Shown one piece after another: positions 26,447-35,230 of a DNA stretch of 47,040 bases. The notes beneath the pieces were generated by a model. It was not told the DNA's origin and made no database searches. It saw nothing but the letters and a program-made list of their open reading frames with translations. The position numbers were made by a program, and so were the translations under genes. This DNA comes from Paracoccus nototheniae. Lineage in GTDB: Bacteria; Pseudomonadota; Alphaproteobacteria; Rhodobacterales; Rhodobacteraceae. How positions within the stretch are numbered: position 1 is the first letter of the stretch; each line of letters begins with the position of its first letter. Location: positions 1-47,040 of the forward strand of contig NZ_RQRT01000032.1 in assembly GCF_004335005.1 (NCBI RefSeq), in the 5' to 3' direction.

Positions 26447-27259
26447 TTAGGGCTGCAGGGGCGCAGGGGTGGTCGATGAGGCGTCGGCATCCGGCTGACT
26501 GGCGTCGGGCTGGGCCCCATCCGTCTGGCCCTCAGCCGCCGCGCCCCCATCCGGCTGATCCCCATCCGGCTGATCCGCACGGGGCGAGGCGGGCAGCGGC
26601 ACCACGCCCTCGCCATTGCCGATGCGGTCGTCCAGCGCCGTGATCAGCTGTTGGGTCACGTCGATGGCATCCAGCGAGACAAAAACCGTGCGCCGGTCCA
26701 GCACCGCGACGGCGCCGCGGTCGGACATCATCTGACCCATCACCGGCAGGGCTTCGCGGAAGAACGCGGCGCGGTCGGCCTCGGCCCAGGCATTCAGATC
26801 CTGCACCGCCTGTGCGCGCTCGCGGCGGATCGTGGTGGCGCGCAGGTCGAAATCCTCGGCCAGACGGCGGAAATCGGCGGCGGGCAGGGTCGCGCGCTGT
26901 TCGGTCAGGCGTTGTTCCTCGGTGGACAGCAACTGGGTCAGACGCTCGTTTTCGGCGGCCACCCCCTCGCCCTCATCCTCCAGCCGGGTCTGGGCGCGCA
27001 GCCCCCAGGCCGAGGACAGATAGAGCAGATCCAGATCCAGCGTCAGAATCGGCGCCCGTTCCCCTGCCGCATCCGGCGTGGCGATGGTGCCATTCGGCAG
27101 GGCCGGACCGGGGGCGATGGGCACGATCCCCGGGCCGGGCAGATCGGCAGGCGCGTCGCCCAGGGGCTGCTGCGCGCTGGCTGGCGGCGCGATCAGCGCC
27201 GCAAGCATCAGCACCCAGACAGACGTGCCCCCGAAAGCCGTGACAGCCCGCAGCGGCAT
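26447..27259 (-). CDS. skp: OmpH/Skp-family periplasmic chaperone with acidic tail
   Basis: 270-aa exported protein. Signal peptide residues 1-29 end PASA/QQ. The Skp-like region (about 65-200) begins ILTLDLDLLYLSSAWGLR and continues as a long coiled coil of heptads with LLSTEEQRLTEQRATL; VLDRRTVFVSLDAIDVTQQLI is the conserved end of the OmpH domain. Skp trimers carry unfolded outer-membrane proteins through the periplasm to BamA. The C-terminal about 65 residues are a low-complexity Gln-Pro-Asp tail, partly encoded by a short tandem repeat, and are unusual compared with E. coli Skp. The ATG overlaps the bamA stop (TGATG). Confidence 0.9.
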   Translation of the reverse strand: MPLRAVTAFGGTSVWVLMLAALIAPPASAQQPLGDAPADLPGPGIVPIAPGPALPNGTIATPDAAGERAPILTLDLDLLYLSSAWGLRAQTRLEDEGEGVAAENERLTQLLSTEEQRLTEQRATLPAADFRRLAEDFDLRATTIRRERAQAVQDLNAWAEADRAAFFREALPVMGQMMSDRGAVAVLDRRTVFVSLDAIDVTQQLITALDDRIGNGEGVVPLPASPRADQPDGDQPDGGAAAEGQTDGAQPDASQPDADASSTTPAPLQP

Positions 27260-29559
27260 CAGAAATTCGTCTGGATCGTCAGGTCGAAGTTCTGTTCGAT
27301 ATCGTAATCCTCCTGCCGCAGCGCATGCGAGAAGTTGAAGCGCAGCGGTCCGATGGGCGTCGTCCAGAAAATCGAGGCGCCGACCGAGGCGCGCACCGAC
27401 ATGGCGTCATCGACCGCCACGCCATCCGTGCCGATGGTCTGATCCAGACCCCAGAGAGAGCCGACATCGGCGAACAGACCGCCCTGAATGCCATATTCCT
27501 CGGGCAGGCCGATCGGGAACTGCGCCTCGGCGCGGGCGGCCCAGTAATAGTTGCCGCCCAAGCCGTCCTGGTTCTCGGCTGCCAGATCGCGGGGGCCAAA
27601 GCCGTTCGGCTCGAACCCGCGGATACGGTTTCCGGTGCGGAAGCGGTCCAGAATCCAGGTCGAATAATCGCCATAGCTATAGATCGCCCCGGCCTCGAAT
27701 TCGCCGCGCAGGGTCACGCTTTCGCGCCATGCGGTGCTTTCGACGCCCGCCAGTGCGGTGGTGGTGATCGTCTTGGTATCGCCGCCCGCGCCCGCGAAAT
27801 CCTGCGAGAAGCGGAACCGATAGGCGGTCAGCGGGTCCAGCCCGGTCCGGCGGCTGTCCCAGTTATAGGTATAGCCAAAAGCCGAGGTAATGCGCGAACC
27901 TTCCTCGGCCTGCAGCAGGGTCGAGCTGTTCTCGGTCACATTGCTCAGATCGTCTTCGCCGATGCGATAGCGCAGCTCGATCCGGGCATTCTCCGAGATG
28001 GGGAATTCGATCGACGGCTGGATGCGGATCGTGCGGGTGTCGAAATCGGAATTGAGGCTTTCGGTCTCGTTATAGTTCGCGGCAAATCCGAACCGCAGGT
28101 CGCGGCCCAGAAAGAACGGTTCGATGAAGTTGATGCCCGCCGCGCGGTCGCCGCTGGCGGTGGAGACCTGCAGACCAAGCGTCTGGCCGCGTCCCAGAAA
28201 GTTCCGCTCGGTCAGGCCGATGTTGAAGCCGACACCCGAGGCCCGGCCATAGCTGGCGCCAAGCGACAACGAGCCGGTGGGCTGTTCCTCGACATTGACG
28301 CCGACGATGACCTGATCGGGGGCGCTGCCCTGCCGCGTCTCGACCTGCGCATCGGTGAAATAACCAAGCGCGCGGACCCGTTCGGCGGAATTGCGGATTT
28401 CGCGCGGATTGAAGGGATCGCCCTCGACCGTGTTGAACTGGCGACGGATCACCTGATCCAGCGTCGTGGTATTGCCCTCGATATCGATCCGCTCGACGAA
28501 GACGCGTTCGCCACGGGTCAGCGCGAAAGTCAGATCCAGCGTCTGGTTCTGCGGATTGCGGGTGATGCGCGGTTCAATATTGACGAAGTTCAGGCCCTGC
28601 TGGATGGCGATGGTTTCCATCCGGCGGATCGACGTGTCGATGATCGAGGGGTTATAGACCCCGCCCCGCCGCACCCGGTTCTGTTCGGCAAAGGCCGACG
28701 CATCGACGCCGGGAATTTCCGACACGGTATCGACGCGCCCAAAGCGATAACGCGGCCCTTCCGAGATGTTGAAGGTCACGAAGAACGCATCACGTTCGCG
28801 CGCGACCTCGGACGCGGTGCCCTGAACGCGGAAATCGGCATAGCCCTGCGAGCGATAGAAATCGGTCAGCAGGCGTTCATCCAGCGGGATGCGTTCGGGG
28901 GCAAAGGTGTCGCGGCGGATGAAGGTGCGCAGCAGGCCCGCCTGCTTGGTCTCCAGCACGTTGCGCAGCCTGCGGTCGGAAAAGGCGCGGTTGCCAACGA
29001 AACCGATTCGTTCGATTTCGGTGACGTTGCCTTCCTGAATTTCAAAGACCAGATCGATGCGGTTGTTCGAACGGCGGATGATGCGGGGATCGACGCGGGC
29101 GGCCAGCCGCCCCTCGGCGGCATAGGTCTGGGCGATGGCCTGCGCGTCCTGTATGGCCTGGCTGGGCTGATAGACCCGGCGCGGCTGGCTCCGCACGATC
29201 TCGGCCAGGCGCTCGTCGTTCAGGCGGCGGTTGCCTTCGAAGCTGATCTGGTTGACGATCGGGTATTCGCTGACGCGCACGACCAGCTGGCCACCCTGCG
29301 GGACCAGTTCGACCGTCTCGAACAGGCCCGAATTCTGCAGGCGTTGCAGGGCGTCGTTGATCTGGCCGGGGCTGACATCCTGTCCCGTCGGCAGATCCAG
29401 CGTGGACAGAACGGCGCCGCTTTCGATCTGCTGATTGCCCTCGACCCGGATATCGCCAAAGACCACCGCCAGCGCCGGACCGGGGATCAGCCCGACCGGC
29501 ACCGTGATCGCCAAGGCCGTCATCAGCGCCACGGCGCCCTTGCCCAGTTTCCGTTCCAT
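27259..29559 (-). CDS. bamA: Outer-membrane assembly factor BamA
   Basis: 766-aa Omp85 protein that inserts beta-barrels into the outer membrane. After a signal peptide (about 1-31, ending ALA/VVFG) come five POTRA domains (about 33-420), starting with FGDIRVEGNQQIESGAVLS, and then a 16-strand barrel. In the barrel the conserved IRGFEPNGFGPRD (with the RGF loop-6 motif), GGNYYWAARAE and GIQGGLFADVGSLW are visible, and the last residue is Phe, as required for the C-terminal beta-signal. It sits between rseP and skp in the envelope gene run. A 10-bp inverted repeat lies in its leader. Confidence 0.97.
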   Translation of the reverse strand: MERKLGKGAVALMTALAITVPVGLIPGPALAVVFGDIRVEGNQQIESGAVLSTLDLPTGQDVSPGQINDALQRLQNSGLFETVELVPQGGQLVVRVSEYPIVNQISFEGNRRLNDERLAEIVRSQPRRVYQPSQAIQDAQAIAQTYAAEGRLAARVDPRIIRRSNNRIDLVFEIQEGNVTEIERIGFVGNRAFSDRRLRNVLETKQAGLLRTFIRRDTFAPERIPLDERLLTDFYRSQGYADFRVQGTASEVARERDAFFVTFNISEGPRYRFGRVDTVSEIPGVDASAFAEQNRVRRGGVYNPSIIDTSIRRMETIAIQQGLNFVNIEPRITRNPQNQTLDLTFALTRGERVFVERIDIEGNTTTLDQVIRRQFNTVEGDPFNPREIRNSAERVRALGYFTDAQVETRQGSAPDQVIVGVNVEEQPTGSLSLGASYGRASGVGFNIGLTERNFLGRGQTLGLQVSTASGDRAAGINFIEPFFLGRDLRFGFAANYNETESLNSDFDTRTIRIQPSIEFPISENARIELRYRIGEDDLSNVTENSSTLLQAEEGSRITSAFGYTYNWDSRRTGLDPLTAYRFRFSQDFAGAGGDTKTITTTALAGVESTAWRESVTLRGEFEAGAIYSYGDYSTWILDRFRTGNRIRGFEPNGFGPRDLAAENQDGLGGNYYWAARAEAQFPIGLPEEYGIQGGLFADVGSLWGLDQTIGTDGVAVDDAMSVRASVGASIFWTTPIGPLRFNFSHALRQEDYDIEQNFDLTIQTNF

Positions 29560-29589
29560 CGAAAGCCCCTCTTGATTCCGGCCTGCACG

Positions 29590-29638
29590 CGCCCTGTTCG
29601 GGCTGTCGTTTTGCCTAGTTCTTTGCCTGAACAGGGCG
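29590..29638 (-). promoter_or_regulatory. Long-armed hairpin in the rseP-bamA spacer
   Basis: CGCCCTGTTC (29590-29599) and GAACAGGGCG (29629-29638) are perfectly complementary with a 29-nt loop. The loop holds two AGGCAAA copies on the minus strand (29610-29616 and 29622-29628). It lies 31-79 nt upstream of the bamA start and could form an mRNA leader structure. Confidence 0.45.
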
Positions 29639-29661
29639 GGCCTGTCAAAAGCGCATCCGCA

Positions 29662-30993
29662 TCACGGGCAGAAAAGATCGTTCGTGAGTCCGAAAATCAT
29701 CAGGCTCAGCACCGCCGCCATGCCGATGGCGGTCAGCAGGTTCAACGCCTTGTCCGACGGCGGACGTCCCCGCACGGCCTCGTAGGCGTAAAACATCAGG
29801 TGGCCGCCATCCAGAACCGGGATCGGCAACAGGTTCAGAAACCCGATGGCCGCCGACAGGACGGCGATCCACCACAGGAAATTCGCCCAGCCCGCGCTGG
29901 CCGCCTGCCCGGTGCTTTCGGCGATGCTGATCGCGCCGCCCAGATTGCAGGTGCCGATCTGACCCGAGATCATCGCCCACATCCCCGTCAGGGACGAGGT
30001 GATGATCCCCCAGGTCTGGCGGGCGCCGATGCCAAGCGCCTCGAGCGGACCGGCGCTGCGGGTCTGGGGCGTGAAATAGCTTTCGCCCCCCGTCACCCCG
30101 ATCAGCCAGCGCTGTTCGAACCCGCCGCCATCGGCAGGCAGATCGGACAGTTTCGGGCGCAGGGTCACCTCCCGCTCTTCGCTGCCTGCGCGCCACAGGC
30201 GCAGGGACAGGGGCGCCCCCTCGGCGGCCTCGACGGCCTCGCGCATCTGGGTGAACCGGGCGACGGGCTGGTCGTCGATGGCCAGAACCACATCGCCCGC
30301 CCGCATCCCGGCCTCGGCCGCCGCACTGCGCGGCGCGACGCCGCCGATCCGGGCGGGCATCGGGTCGGGACCGATGACCGTCAGGGTCCGGCCGTCGCGT
30401 TCGACCTGCCAGTCCTGCTGCGAGGCAGCGGGCAGGCTGTCGATGGCCGCGCCGATATCGCGCCAGCTTTCGACGGGCGCAGTTCCCAGCCCCACGATCC
30501 GGTCGCCGGGCTGCAAGTCGTTCACGATGCCCGGGGGGGCATCCGTGATGGTGCCGACGCGCACCTCGTCCAAGGCCACGCCCTGCACGATGGCAAAGCC
30601 GCCAAAGACGATGATCGACAGCACGAAATTGAAGACCGGCCCGGCCAGAAGCGTCGCGAACCGCGCCCAAAGCGGGGCGCCCTGCAACGTCTGGCGCCGC
30701 AGCGCCGGATCGACGGCCCTGCCCGGCCCGGCGCTGGCGGCATTGTCATCGCCGAAGAACCGCACATAGCCGCCCAAAGGCAGTGCCGCGACCTGCCAGA
30801 CGGTTCCCCGTCGGTCGCAGCGCGAAAACAGCCGCGGCCCGAAGCCGACCGAGAACACCTCGGCCCGGATGCCGGACCAGCGTCCGACGATGTAATGTCC
30901 ATATTCATGGACCGTCACGATCACGGCCAGCGCGACCACAAAGGCCGCCAATGTCCAGAGCGTGCTTGTGGTCTGGGCGATCATGTCGATCAT
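29662..30993 (-). CDS. rseP: Site-2 intramembrane zinc metalloprotease RseP
   Basis: 443-aa inner-membrane protease. The start at 30993 (MIDMIAQ) is chosen because it overlaps the dxr stop as ATGA; upstream codons are not conserved. The zinc site is H29-E-Y-G-H33 in the first membrane helix, completed by Asp395 in LDGGH near the C-terminus. Between them are two periplasmic PDZ domains (GTITDAPPGIVNDLQPGDRIVGL and AGMRAGDVVLAIDDQPV). In E. coli it cleaves the anti-sigma factor RseA and clears signal peptides. It lies next to bamA, as in most proteobacteria. Confidence 0.95.
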   Translation of the reverse strand: MIDMIAQTTSTLWTLAAFVVALAVIVTVHEYGHYIVGRWSGIRAEVFSVGFGPRLFSRCDRRGTVWQVAALPLGGYVRFFGDDNAASAGPGRAVDPALRRQTLQGAPLWARFATLLAGPVFNFVLSIIVFGGFAIVQGVALDEVRVGTITDAPPGIVNDLQPGDRIVGLGTAPVESWRDIGAAIDSLPAASQQDWQVERDGRTLTVIGPDPMPARIGGVAPRSAAAEAGMRAGDVVLAIDDQPVARFTQMREAVEAAEGAPLSLRLWRAGSEEREVTLRPKLSDLPADGGGFEQRWLIGVTGGESYFTPQTRSAGPLEALGIGARQTWGIITSSLTGMWAMISGQIGTCNLGGAISIAESTGQAASAGWANFLWWIAVLSAAIGFLNLLPIPVLDGGHLMFYAYEAVRGRPPSDKALNLLTAIGMAAVLSLMIFGLTNDLFCP

Positions 30994-32147
30994 CGGGCGG
31001 CCTTTCGTCGGGCAAGACCGTCCCAATAGAGAACGGTCGGCAGATCGTCGGGGTCATGGCCAAAGCCCGCCTCGCCCGACAGGGCGGTCAGGGTGGCCTC
31101 GACCCGGGGGGCCATGTCGGTGAATCCGATGCGGCCCGCGATGAAATCATCCAGCGCCTGTTCCTTGGCGGCGTTGAAGACCGCACCCGCCGCACCGCCT
31201 GCCGCCATGACCTCGCGCGCCAGACGCAGCGCGGGCCAGCGGCCTTCGTCGGGGGTGCGGAATGTCAGGCTGCCGATGGCGGCCAGATCCAGCAGATCGA
31301 CCGGCAGGGGGCGACGTTCGGGCCAGTGCAGCGCATAACCGATGGCATGGCGCATGTCGGGCGCGCCCAGATGGGCGATGGTGCCGCCGTCATGATGGGT
31401 GACCATGGCGTGAATGATCGATTCGGGATGGACCAGCACCTTGATCCGCGCCGCGTCCAGACCAAAAAACTCTTTCGCTTCGATGACTTCCATGGCTTTG
31501 TTGAACATTGAGGCGCTGTCGATGGTGATCCGCTGCCCCATCGCCCAGTTGGGATGGGTCGAGGCCTGGGCCACCGTCGCCGCTGCCAGCCGTTCCAGCG
31601 ACCAGTCGCGGAAGGCCCCACCCGAGGCGGTGATCGTCACATCCTTGACACTGTCGAGGGTTTCATTGCCAAGCGCCTGAAACAAAGCGGAATGTTCGCT
31701 GTCCACCGGCAGGATCGTGGCCCCCGCCCGCGCCCCCGTCCGACGCAGCAGCGCGCCCGCGCAGACCAGCGATTCCTTGTTGGCCAGCGCCAGAACCCCG
31801 CCCTGCGCCAGCGCCGCCAGACCCGGCGCCAGCCCCGCCGCGCCGACGATGGCCGACAGCGTCCAGTCGACGGGGCGGGCGGCAGCCTCGATCAGCGCAG
31901 CCTCGCCTGCGGCAGCCTCGACTCCGCTGCCCGCAAGGGCTGCGCGCAGGTCGTCCAGCAGATCCTCATATGCGGTGACGGCGATCTCGGCGCGCAGATC
32001 GCGGGCCATCTGCGCCAGACGCGGGATGTTGCGCCCGCCGGTCAGGGCGACGGGGTGATAGGCCCCGGCGCCCCCCGCATGACGGATCAGATCGACGCCG
32101 TTCGCGCCGACCGAACCGGTCGCGCCGAAAATGGAAATGCGTCGCAT
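30990..32147 (-). CDS. dxr: 1-deoxy-D-xylulose-5-phosphate reductoisomerase
   Basis: 385-aa NADPH-dependent enzyme making MEP, the committed step of the non-mevalonate isoprenoid pathway. The NADPH motif GATGSVGANGVDLI is at residues 8-21. ALANKESLVCAG, LPVDSEHSALFQAL (metal-binding) and TASGGAFRDW define the catalytic domain, with HPNWAMGQRITIDSASMFNKAMEVIEAKEFF after it. It supplies precursors for undecaprenyl phosphate made by UppS upstream. The start is 3 bp after the cdsA stop, and its own stop overlaps rseP. Confidence 0.97.
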   Translation of the reverse strand: MRRISIFGATGSVGANGVDLIRHAGGAGAYHPVALTGGRNIPRLAQMARDLRAEIAVTAYEDLLDDLRAALAGSGVEAAAGEAALIEAAARPVDWTLSAIVGAAGLAPGLAALAQGGVLALANKESLVCAGALLRRTGARAGATILPVDSEHSALFQALGNETLDSVKDVTITASGGAFRDWSLERLAAATVAQASTHPNWAMGQRITIDSASMFNKAMEVIEAKEFFGLDAARIKVLVHPESIIHAMVTHHDGGTIAHLGAPDMRHAIGYALHWPERRPLPVDLLDLAAIGSLTFRTPDEGRWPALRLAREVMAAGGAAGAVFNAAKEQALDDFIAGRIGFTDMAPRVEATLTALSGEAGFGHDPDDLPTVLYWDGLARRKAAR

Positions 32148-32150
32148 CGG

Positions 32151-32993
32151 TCAGTTCACCACGGGCAGGCTGGTCACAATCCCGATCACCATGGTGGCAA
32201 GCACCGCGCCCGTCACTGCGTCAAAACGATCCATGAAACCGCCATGCCCGGGGATCAGGTTCGAACTGTCCTTGACCCCGGCCCGGCGCTTCAGCCAGCT
32301 TTCGGCGATATCGCCCATCTGCCCGGCGAAACAAACCAGCGGCGACACCCAGATCAGCGAGGCATCGCCCTGCCCCGCCATCCACAGGGCCGCGCCCAGC
32401 AGGCAGGCCCCGATCCAGCCCGCCACCGTACCCGACCAGGTCTTTTTCGGGCTGAGCGAGGGCCAGAATTTCGGCCCCCCCAGCATCCGACCAAAGAAAT
32501 AGCCGAACGTGTCCGAGATGATGATCACCCCCATCAACCACAGCACGAAATTCAGCCCGAAGGCCTCGCGGAACACCACCAGCTCATAGGCGACCAGCAG
32601 GATGGCGGTGCCGAACAGGGCATAGGTGATCCGGTCCTGCGCCTTGGCGCCTGGCAGACCCAGCAGGATCGGCAGCAGCAGGGCCAGCCATGCCAGCGGG
32701 TGAAATTCGGTCAGTGCCAGCGCCTGCGACACGCCCGCGATGGCGGCCAGCGCAATCGGGCGGGACCGGCCGAACAGGGTCACATGGCGGGCCGGGTTCT
32801 TCCAGCCGGTCATCGCCGCCAGTTCCCAGAAGGTGATCGCGGAGATCACCGCCATCGCCAGCCGCAGCCAGATCCCCTGCGCCACGGCCAGCATCACGCC
32901 GATGCCCAAGAGCACCAGCGTCGAGGCCACGCGCCGCGACAGATCGGACCATTTGCCGGGTCCGGCGCCGCGGGTGATCCGTCCCTCGCTCAT
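32151..32993 (-). CDS. cdsA: Phosphatidate cytidylyltransferase
   Basis: 280-aa integral membrane enzyme forming CDP-diacylglycerol, the precursor of all phospholipids. The start at 32993 (MSEGRITRG) overlaps the uppS stop as ATGA. About eight hydrophobic helices are seen. The C-terminal family signature is present as SLSPKKTWSGTVAGWIGA and later DIAESWLKRRAGVKDSSNLIPGHGGFMDRFDA, including the conserved K-D-...-PGHGG-x-x-DR-x-D active-site motif. It belongs to the uppS-cdsA-dxr-rseP cassette common in bacteria. Confidence 0.96.
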   Translation of the reverse strand: MSEGRITRGAGPGKWSDLSRRVASTLVLLGIGVMLAVAQGIWLRLAMAVISAITFWELAAMTGWKNPARHVTLFGRSRPIALAAIAGVSQALALTEFHPLAWLALLLPILLGLPGAKAQDRITYALFGTAILLVAYELVVFREAFGLNFVLWLMGVIIISDTFGYFFGRMLGGPKFWPSLSPKKTWSGTVAGWIGACLLGAALWMAGQGDASLIWVSPLVCFAGQMGDIAESWLKRRAGVKDSSNLIPGHGGFMDRFDAVTGAVLATMVIGIVTSLPVVN

Positions 32994-33721
32994 GTGCCGC
33001 CGAAGCGCCGCTCGCGCATGCCGAAACGATCCAGAATCGCGCCCAGATGATCGGGCGTGAAATCCGGCCACAGCGTCGGGGTGAATTCATATTCGGCATA
33101 GGCCGCCTGCCAGGGCAGGAAATTCGAGGTCCGCGTCTCGCCCGAGGTGCGGATGACCAGATCGGGATCGGGCTGGCCCGCGGTGTCCAGACAGGCCTCC
33201 AGATCGGCCTGCGTCGGGGTCTGGATCTCGCCCTGCGCAATACGTTCGGCCAGCCTGCGCGAGGCGCGCAGCAATTCGTCCCGCCCGCCATAATTGATCG
33301 CGACGGTCAGGTTCAGGCGCGTATTCCCTGACGTCCGCGCCTCGATCGAGGCCATCAGATCCTGTAGCTTGCTGTCCAGCCGATCGCGCCCGCCGATAAA
33401 GCGCAGACGCACGCCCTCGGCGGCCATGCCTTCCGCCTCGTATCGGATATAGCGGCGGAAAATCTTCATCAGACCAAGGACTTCCTCGGTCGAACGCCTC
33501 CAGTTCTCGGTAGAGAAAGCATAGACGGTCAGCCAGTCGACCCCCAGTTCGGGGCAGGCACGGACGATCTGCTTGACCCGTTCGGCGCCCCGGCGGTGCC
33601 CGACCAGACGCGGCCAGCCGCGTTCGGTCGCCCAACGACCATTGCCATCCATGATGATGGCGACATGACGGGGACTGGTTGTGGTCCCCGATACCGCCGT
33701 TGCGCCCCGAGCCAGTGCCAT
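32990..33721 (-). CDS. uppS: Undecaprenyl diphosphate synthase (cis-prenyltransferase)
   Basis: 243-aa soluble enzyme that adds eight cis isoprene units to farnesyl diphosphate, giving the C55 carrier for peptidoglycan and O-antigen. The signature HVAIIMDGNGRWA (catalytic Asp25, Arg nearby) and YAFSTENWRRS are clear; the C-terminal PDLVIRTSGETRTSNFLPWQAAYAE matches the family consensus. Start 33721 follows GAGGGGC. It is 5 bp after the frr stop and overlaps cdsA. Confidence 0.97.
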   Translation of the reverse strand: MALARGATAVSGTTTSPRHVAIIMDGNGRWATERGWPRLVGHRRGAERVKQIVRACPELGVDWLTVYAFSTENWRRSTEEVLGLMKIFRRYIRYEAEGMAAEGVRLRFIGGRDRLDSKLQDLMASIEARTSGNTRLNLTVAINYGGRDELLRASRRLAERIAQGEIQTPTQADLEACLDTAGQPDPDLVIRTSGETRTSNFLPWQAAYAEYEFTPTLWPDFTPDHLGAILDRFGMRERRFGGT

Positions 33722-33726
33722 GCCCC

Positions 33727-34290
33727 TCAGACCTGCATGATTTCGGCCTGCTTGGCCGCCAGCGCCTCGTCGACCGACGCGATCATGCGATCGGTCAGGG
33801 ACTGGATCTCGGTCTCGTACAGCTTCTGGTCATCCTCGGGCATGCCATTGGCCTTGCCCTTCTTGACCTGATCCATGCCGTCGCGGCGCACGTTCCTGAC
33901 GGACACGCGGGCGCTTTCGGCATATTGGGCGGCGACCTTGGTCAGCTCGCGGCGCCGTTCCTCGTTCAGCTCGGGAATGGGCAGCATGATGATCGTGCCG
34001 TTCAGCTGCGGATTGATCCCCAGCCCGCTTTCGCGCAGGGCCTTTTCGACCTTGCCGACCATCGCCTTGTCCCAGATGTTGATGGTGACCATGCGCGGCT
34101 CGGGCACGTTGACGGTGCCCAGCTGGTTGATGGGCGTCATCTGCCCATAGGCATCGACCTGCACCGGGTCGATCATCGAGGCCGAGGCCCGGCCCGTCCG
34201 CAGGCTGGAAAATTCGCCGCGCAGGCTGTCCATCGCGCCTTTCATGCGCCGTTCCAGATCGTCGATGTCGATTTCGATGTCCTCAGCCAT
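33727..34290 (-). CDS. frr: Ribosome recycling factor
   Basis: 187-aa factor that splits post-termination ribosomes together with EF-G. The start at 34290 ([11 protein letters not shown]) was chosen from the family; a longer frame to 34374 is not conserved. The two-domain pattern is intact: [25 protein letters not shown] and long helical bundle, [18 protein letters not shown], and the C-terminal [12 protein letters not shown]. The 105-bp gap upstream (34291-34395) to the channel gene holds palindromic sequence and possibly a promoter, so frr may not rely on readthrough only. Confidence 0.97.
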   Translation of the reverse strand: MAEDIEIDIDDLERRMKGAMDSLRGEFSSLRTGRASASMIDPVQVDAYGQMTPINQLGTVNVPEPRMVTINIWDKAMVGKVEKALRESGLGINPQLNGTIIMLPIPELNEERRRELTKVAAQYAESARVSVRNVRRDGMDQVKKGKANGMPEDDQKLYETEIQSLTDRMIASVDEALAAKQAEIMQV

Positions 34291-34345
34291 GCCGGACCGC
34301 CTCTGATTTGAATTTTTTTCGCTTGTAACCACAATGCCGCAGCTT

Positions 34346-34360
34346 GGCAAAGCCTTTGCC
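34346..34360. promoter_or_regulatory. 15-bp interrupted palindrome upstream of frr
   Basis: GGCAAAG-C-CTTTGCC, with arms of 7 bp around a single base. It is 56 bp upstream of the frr start. The short centre makes a DNA-binding site more likely than an RNA hairpin. No regulator is identified. Confidence 0.35.
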
Positions 34361-34395
34361 TGCACATTCGGCAACCCGATGACGCAGACGTTTGC

Positions 34396-35220
34396 CTAGG
34401 ATGCGTCGCGCCTGCCCCCGGCCCTGTGTTCGTCGCCTGCCGCCCGGTCATCGGTCGCGGCCATCCGTTCCTCGATCGCCGTCAGACGCGCCAGAACCTG
34501 ATCGCGATAGGCCTCGGTCGCGGCGGTTTCCTCTTCCTGATGGGCCTCCTGCATCGAATTCACGATCAGACCGACCACAAGGTTCATTACTGCGAAGGTC
34601 GTGACCAGAATGAAGGGCACGAAAAAGATCCACGCCTGCGGATAGACCTCCATCACCGGGCGCACGATGCCCATCGACCAGCTTTCCAGCGTCATGATCT
34701 GAAACAGCGAATAGGCCGAGTTGCCCAGATCGCCGAACCAGTCGGGAAAGGCGCCGGCAAACAGCTTGGTCGCCATCACCGCGAAGATATAGAAGATGAT
34801 CCCCATCAGCAGGAACACCGACGCCATGCCCGGCAGGGCCGACAGGAACCCCTCGACCACCCGGCGCAGGCGGGGCGTGACCGACACGATCCTGAGCAGC
34901 CGCAGGATGCGCAGCGCGCGCAGCACAGACAACCCCTGCGTCGCCGGTGCCAGCGCGATGCCCACCACCACCAGATCGAAGATGTTCCAGCCGTCGCGAA
35001 AGAATCGCGGCCCGCGTGCGAACAGCTTCAGCCCGATCTCGACCACGAAAATTGTCAGGCACAGCGCATCCAGCATCAGGATCAGCGAACCGAATGACGC
35101 CATGACCGTGCGCGATGTCTCCAGCCCCAGAATCAGGGCATTGAACAGGATGACGCCCATGATGAAGGCCTGGACACGGGGTCCGTGAATGGTGGCGTCG
35201 ACGCGCGCGCGCAGGGTCAT
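34396..35220 (-). CDS. Bacterial voltage-gated sodium channel (NaChBac type)
   Basis: 274-aa six-helix ion channel of the inner membrane. The start at 35220 (MTLRARVDA) is 10 bp after the pyrH stop, whose TGAGG also serves as ribosome-binding site. Helices S1-S3 span about residues 15-95. S4 (98-120) carries Arg at 101, 104, 107 and 110 at three-residue intervals, the voltage sensor. S5 is near 128-152. The selectivity filter TLESWSM is at 177-183; the LESW core marks Na+-selective BacNav channels. S6 (about 200-225) is followed by an acidic helical tail that forms a four-helix bundle in relatives. A K+ or Ca2+ channel is unlikely given the filter. Confidence 0.92.
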   Translation of the reverse strand: MTLRARVDATIHGPRVQAFIMGVILFNALILGLETSRTVMASFGSLILMLDALCLTIFVVEIGLKLFARGPRFFRDGWNIFDLVVVGIALAPATQGLSVLRALRILRLLRIVSVTPRLRRVVEGFLSALPGMASVFLLMGIIFYIFAVMATKLFAGAFPDWFGDLGNSAYSLFQIMTLESWSMGIVRPVMEVYPQAWIFFVPFILVTTFAVMNLVVGLIVNSMQEAHQEEETAATEAYRDQVLARLTAIEERMAATDDRAAGDEHRAGGRRDAS

Positions 35221-35230
35221 TGGGGTGGCC

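Noticed and set aside
27325..31029. Open frame of 1234 codons on the plus strand
   Set aside because: Shadow of bamA and rseP on the opposite strand; no recognisable domains, and it crosses two real genes and their spacer.
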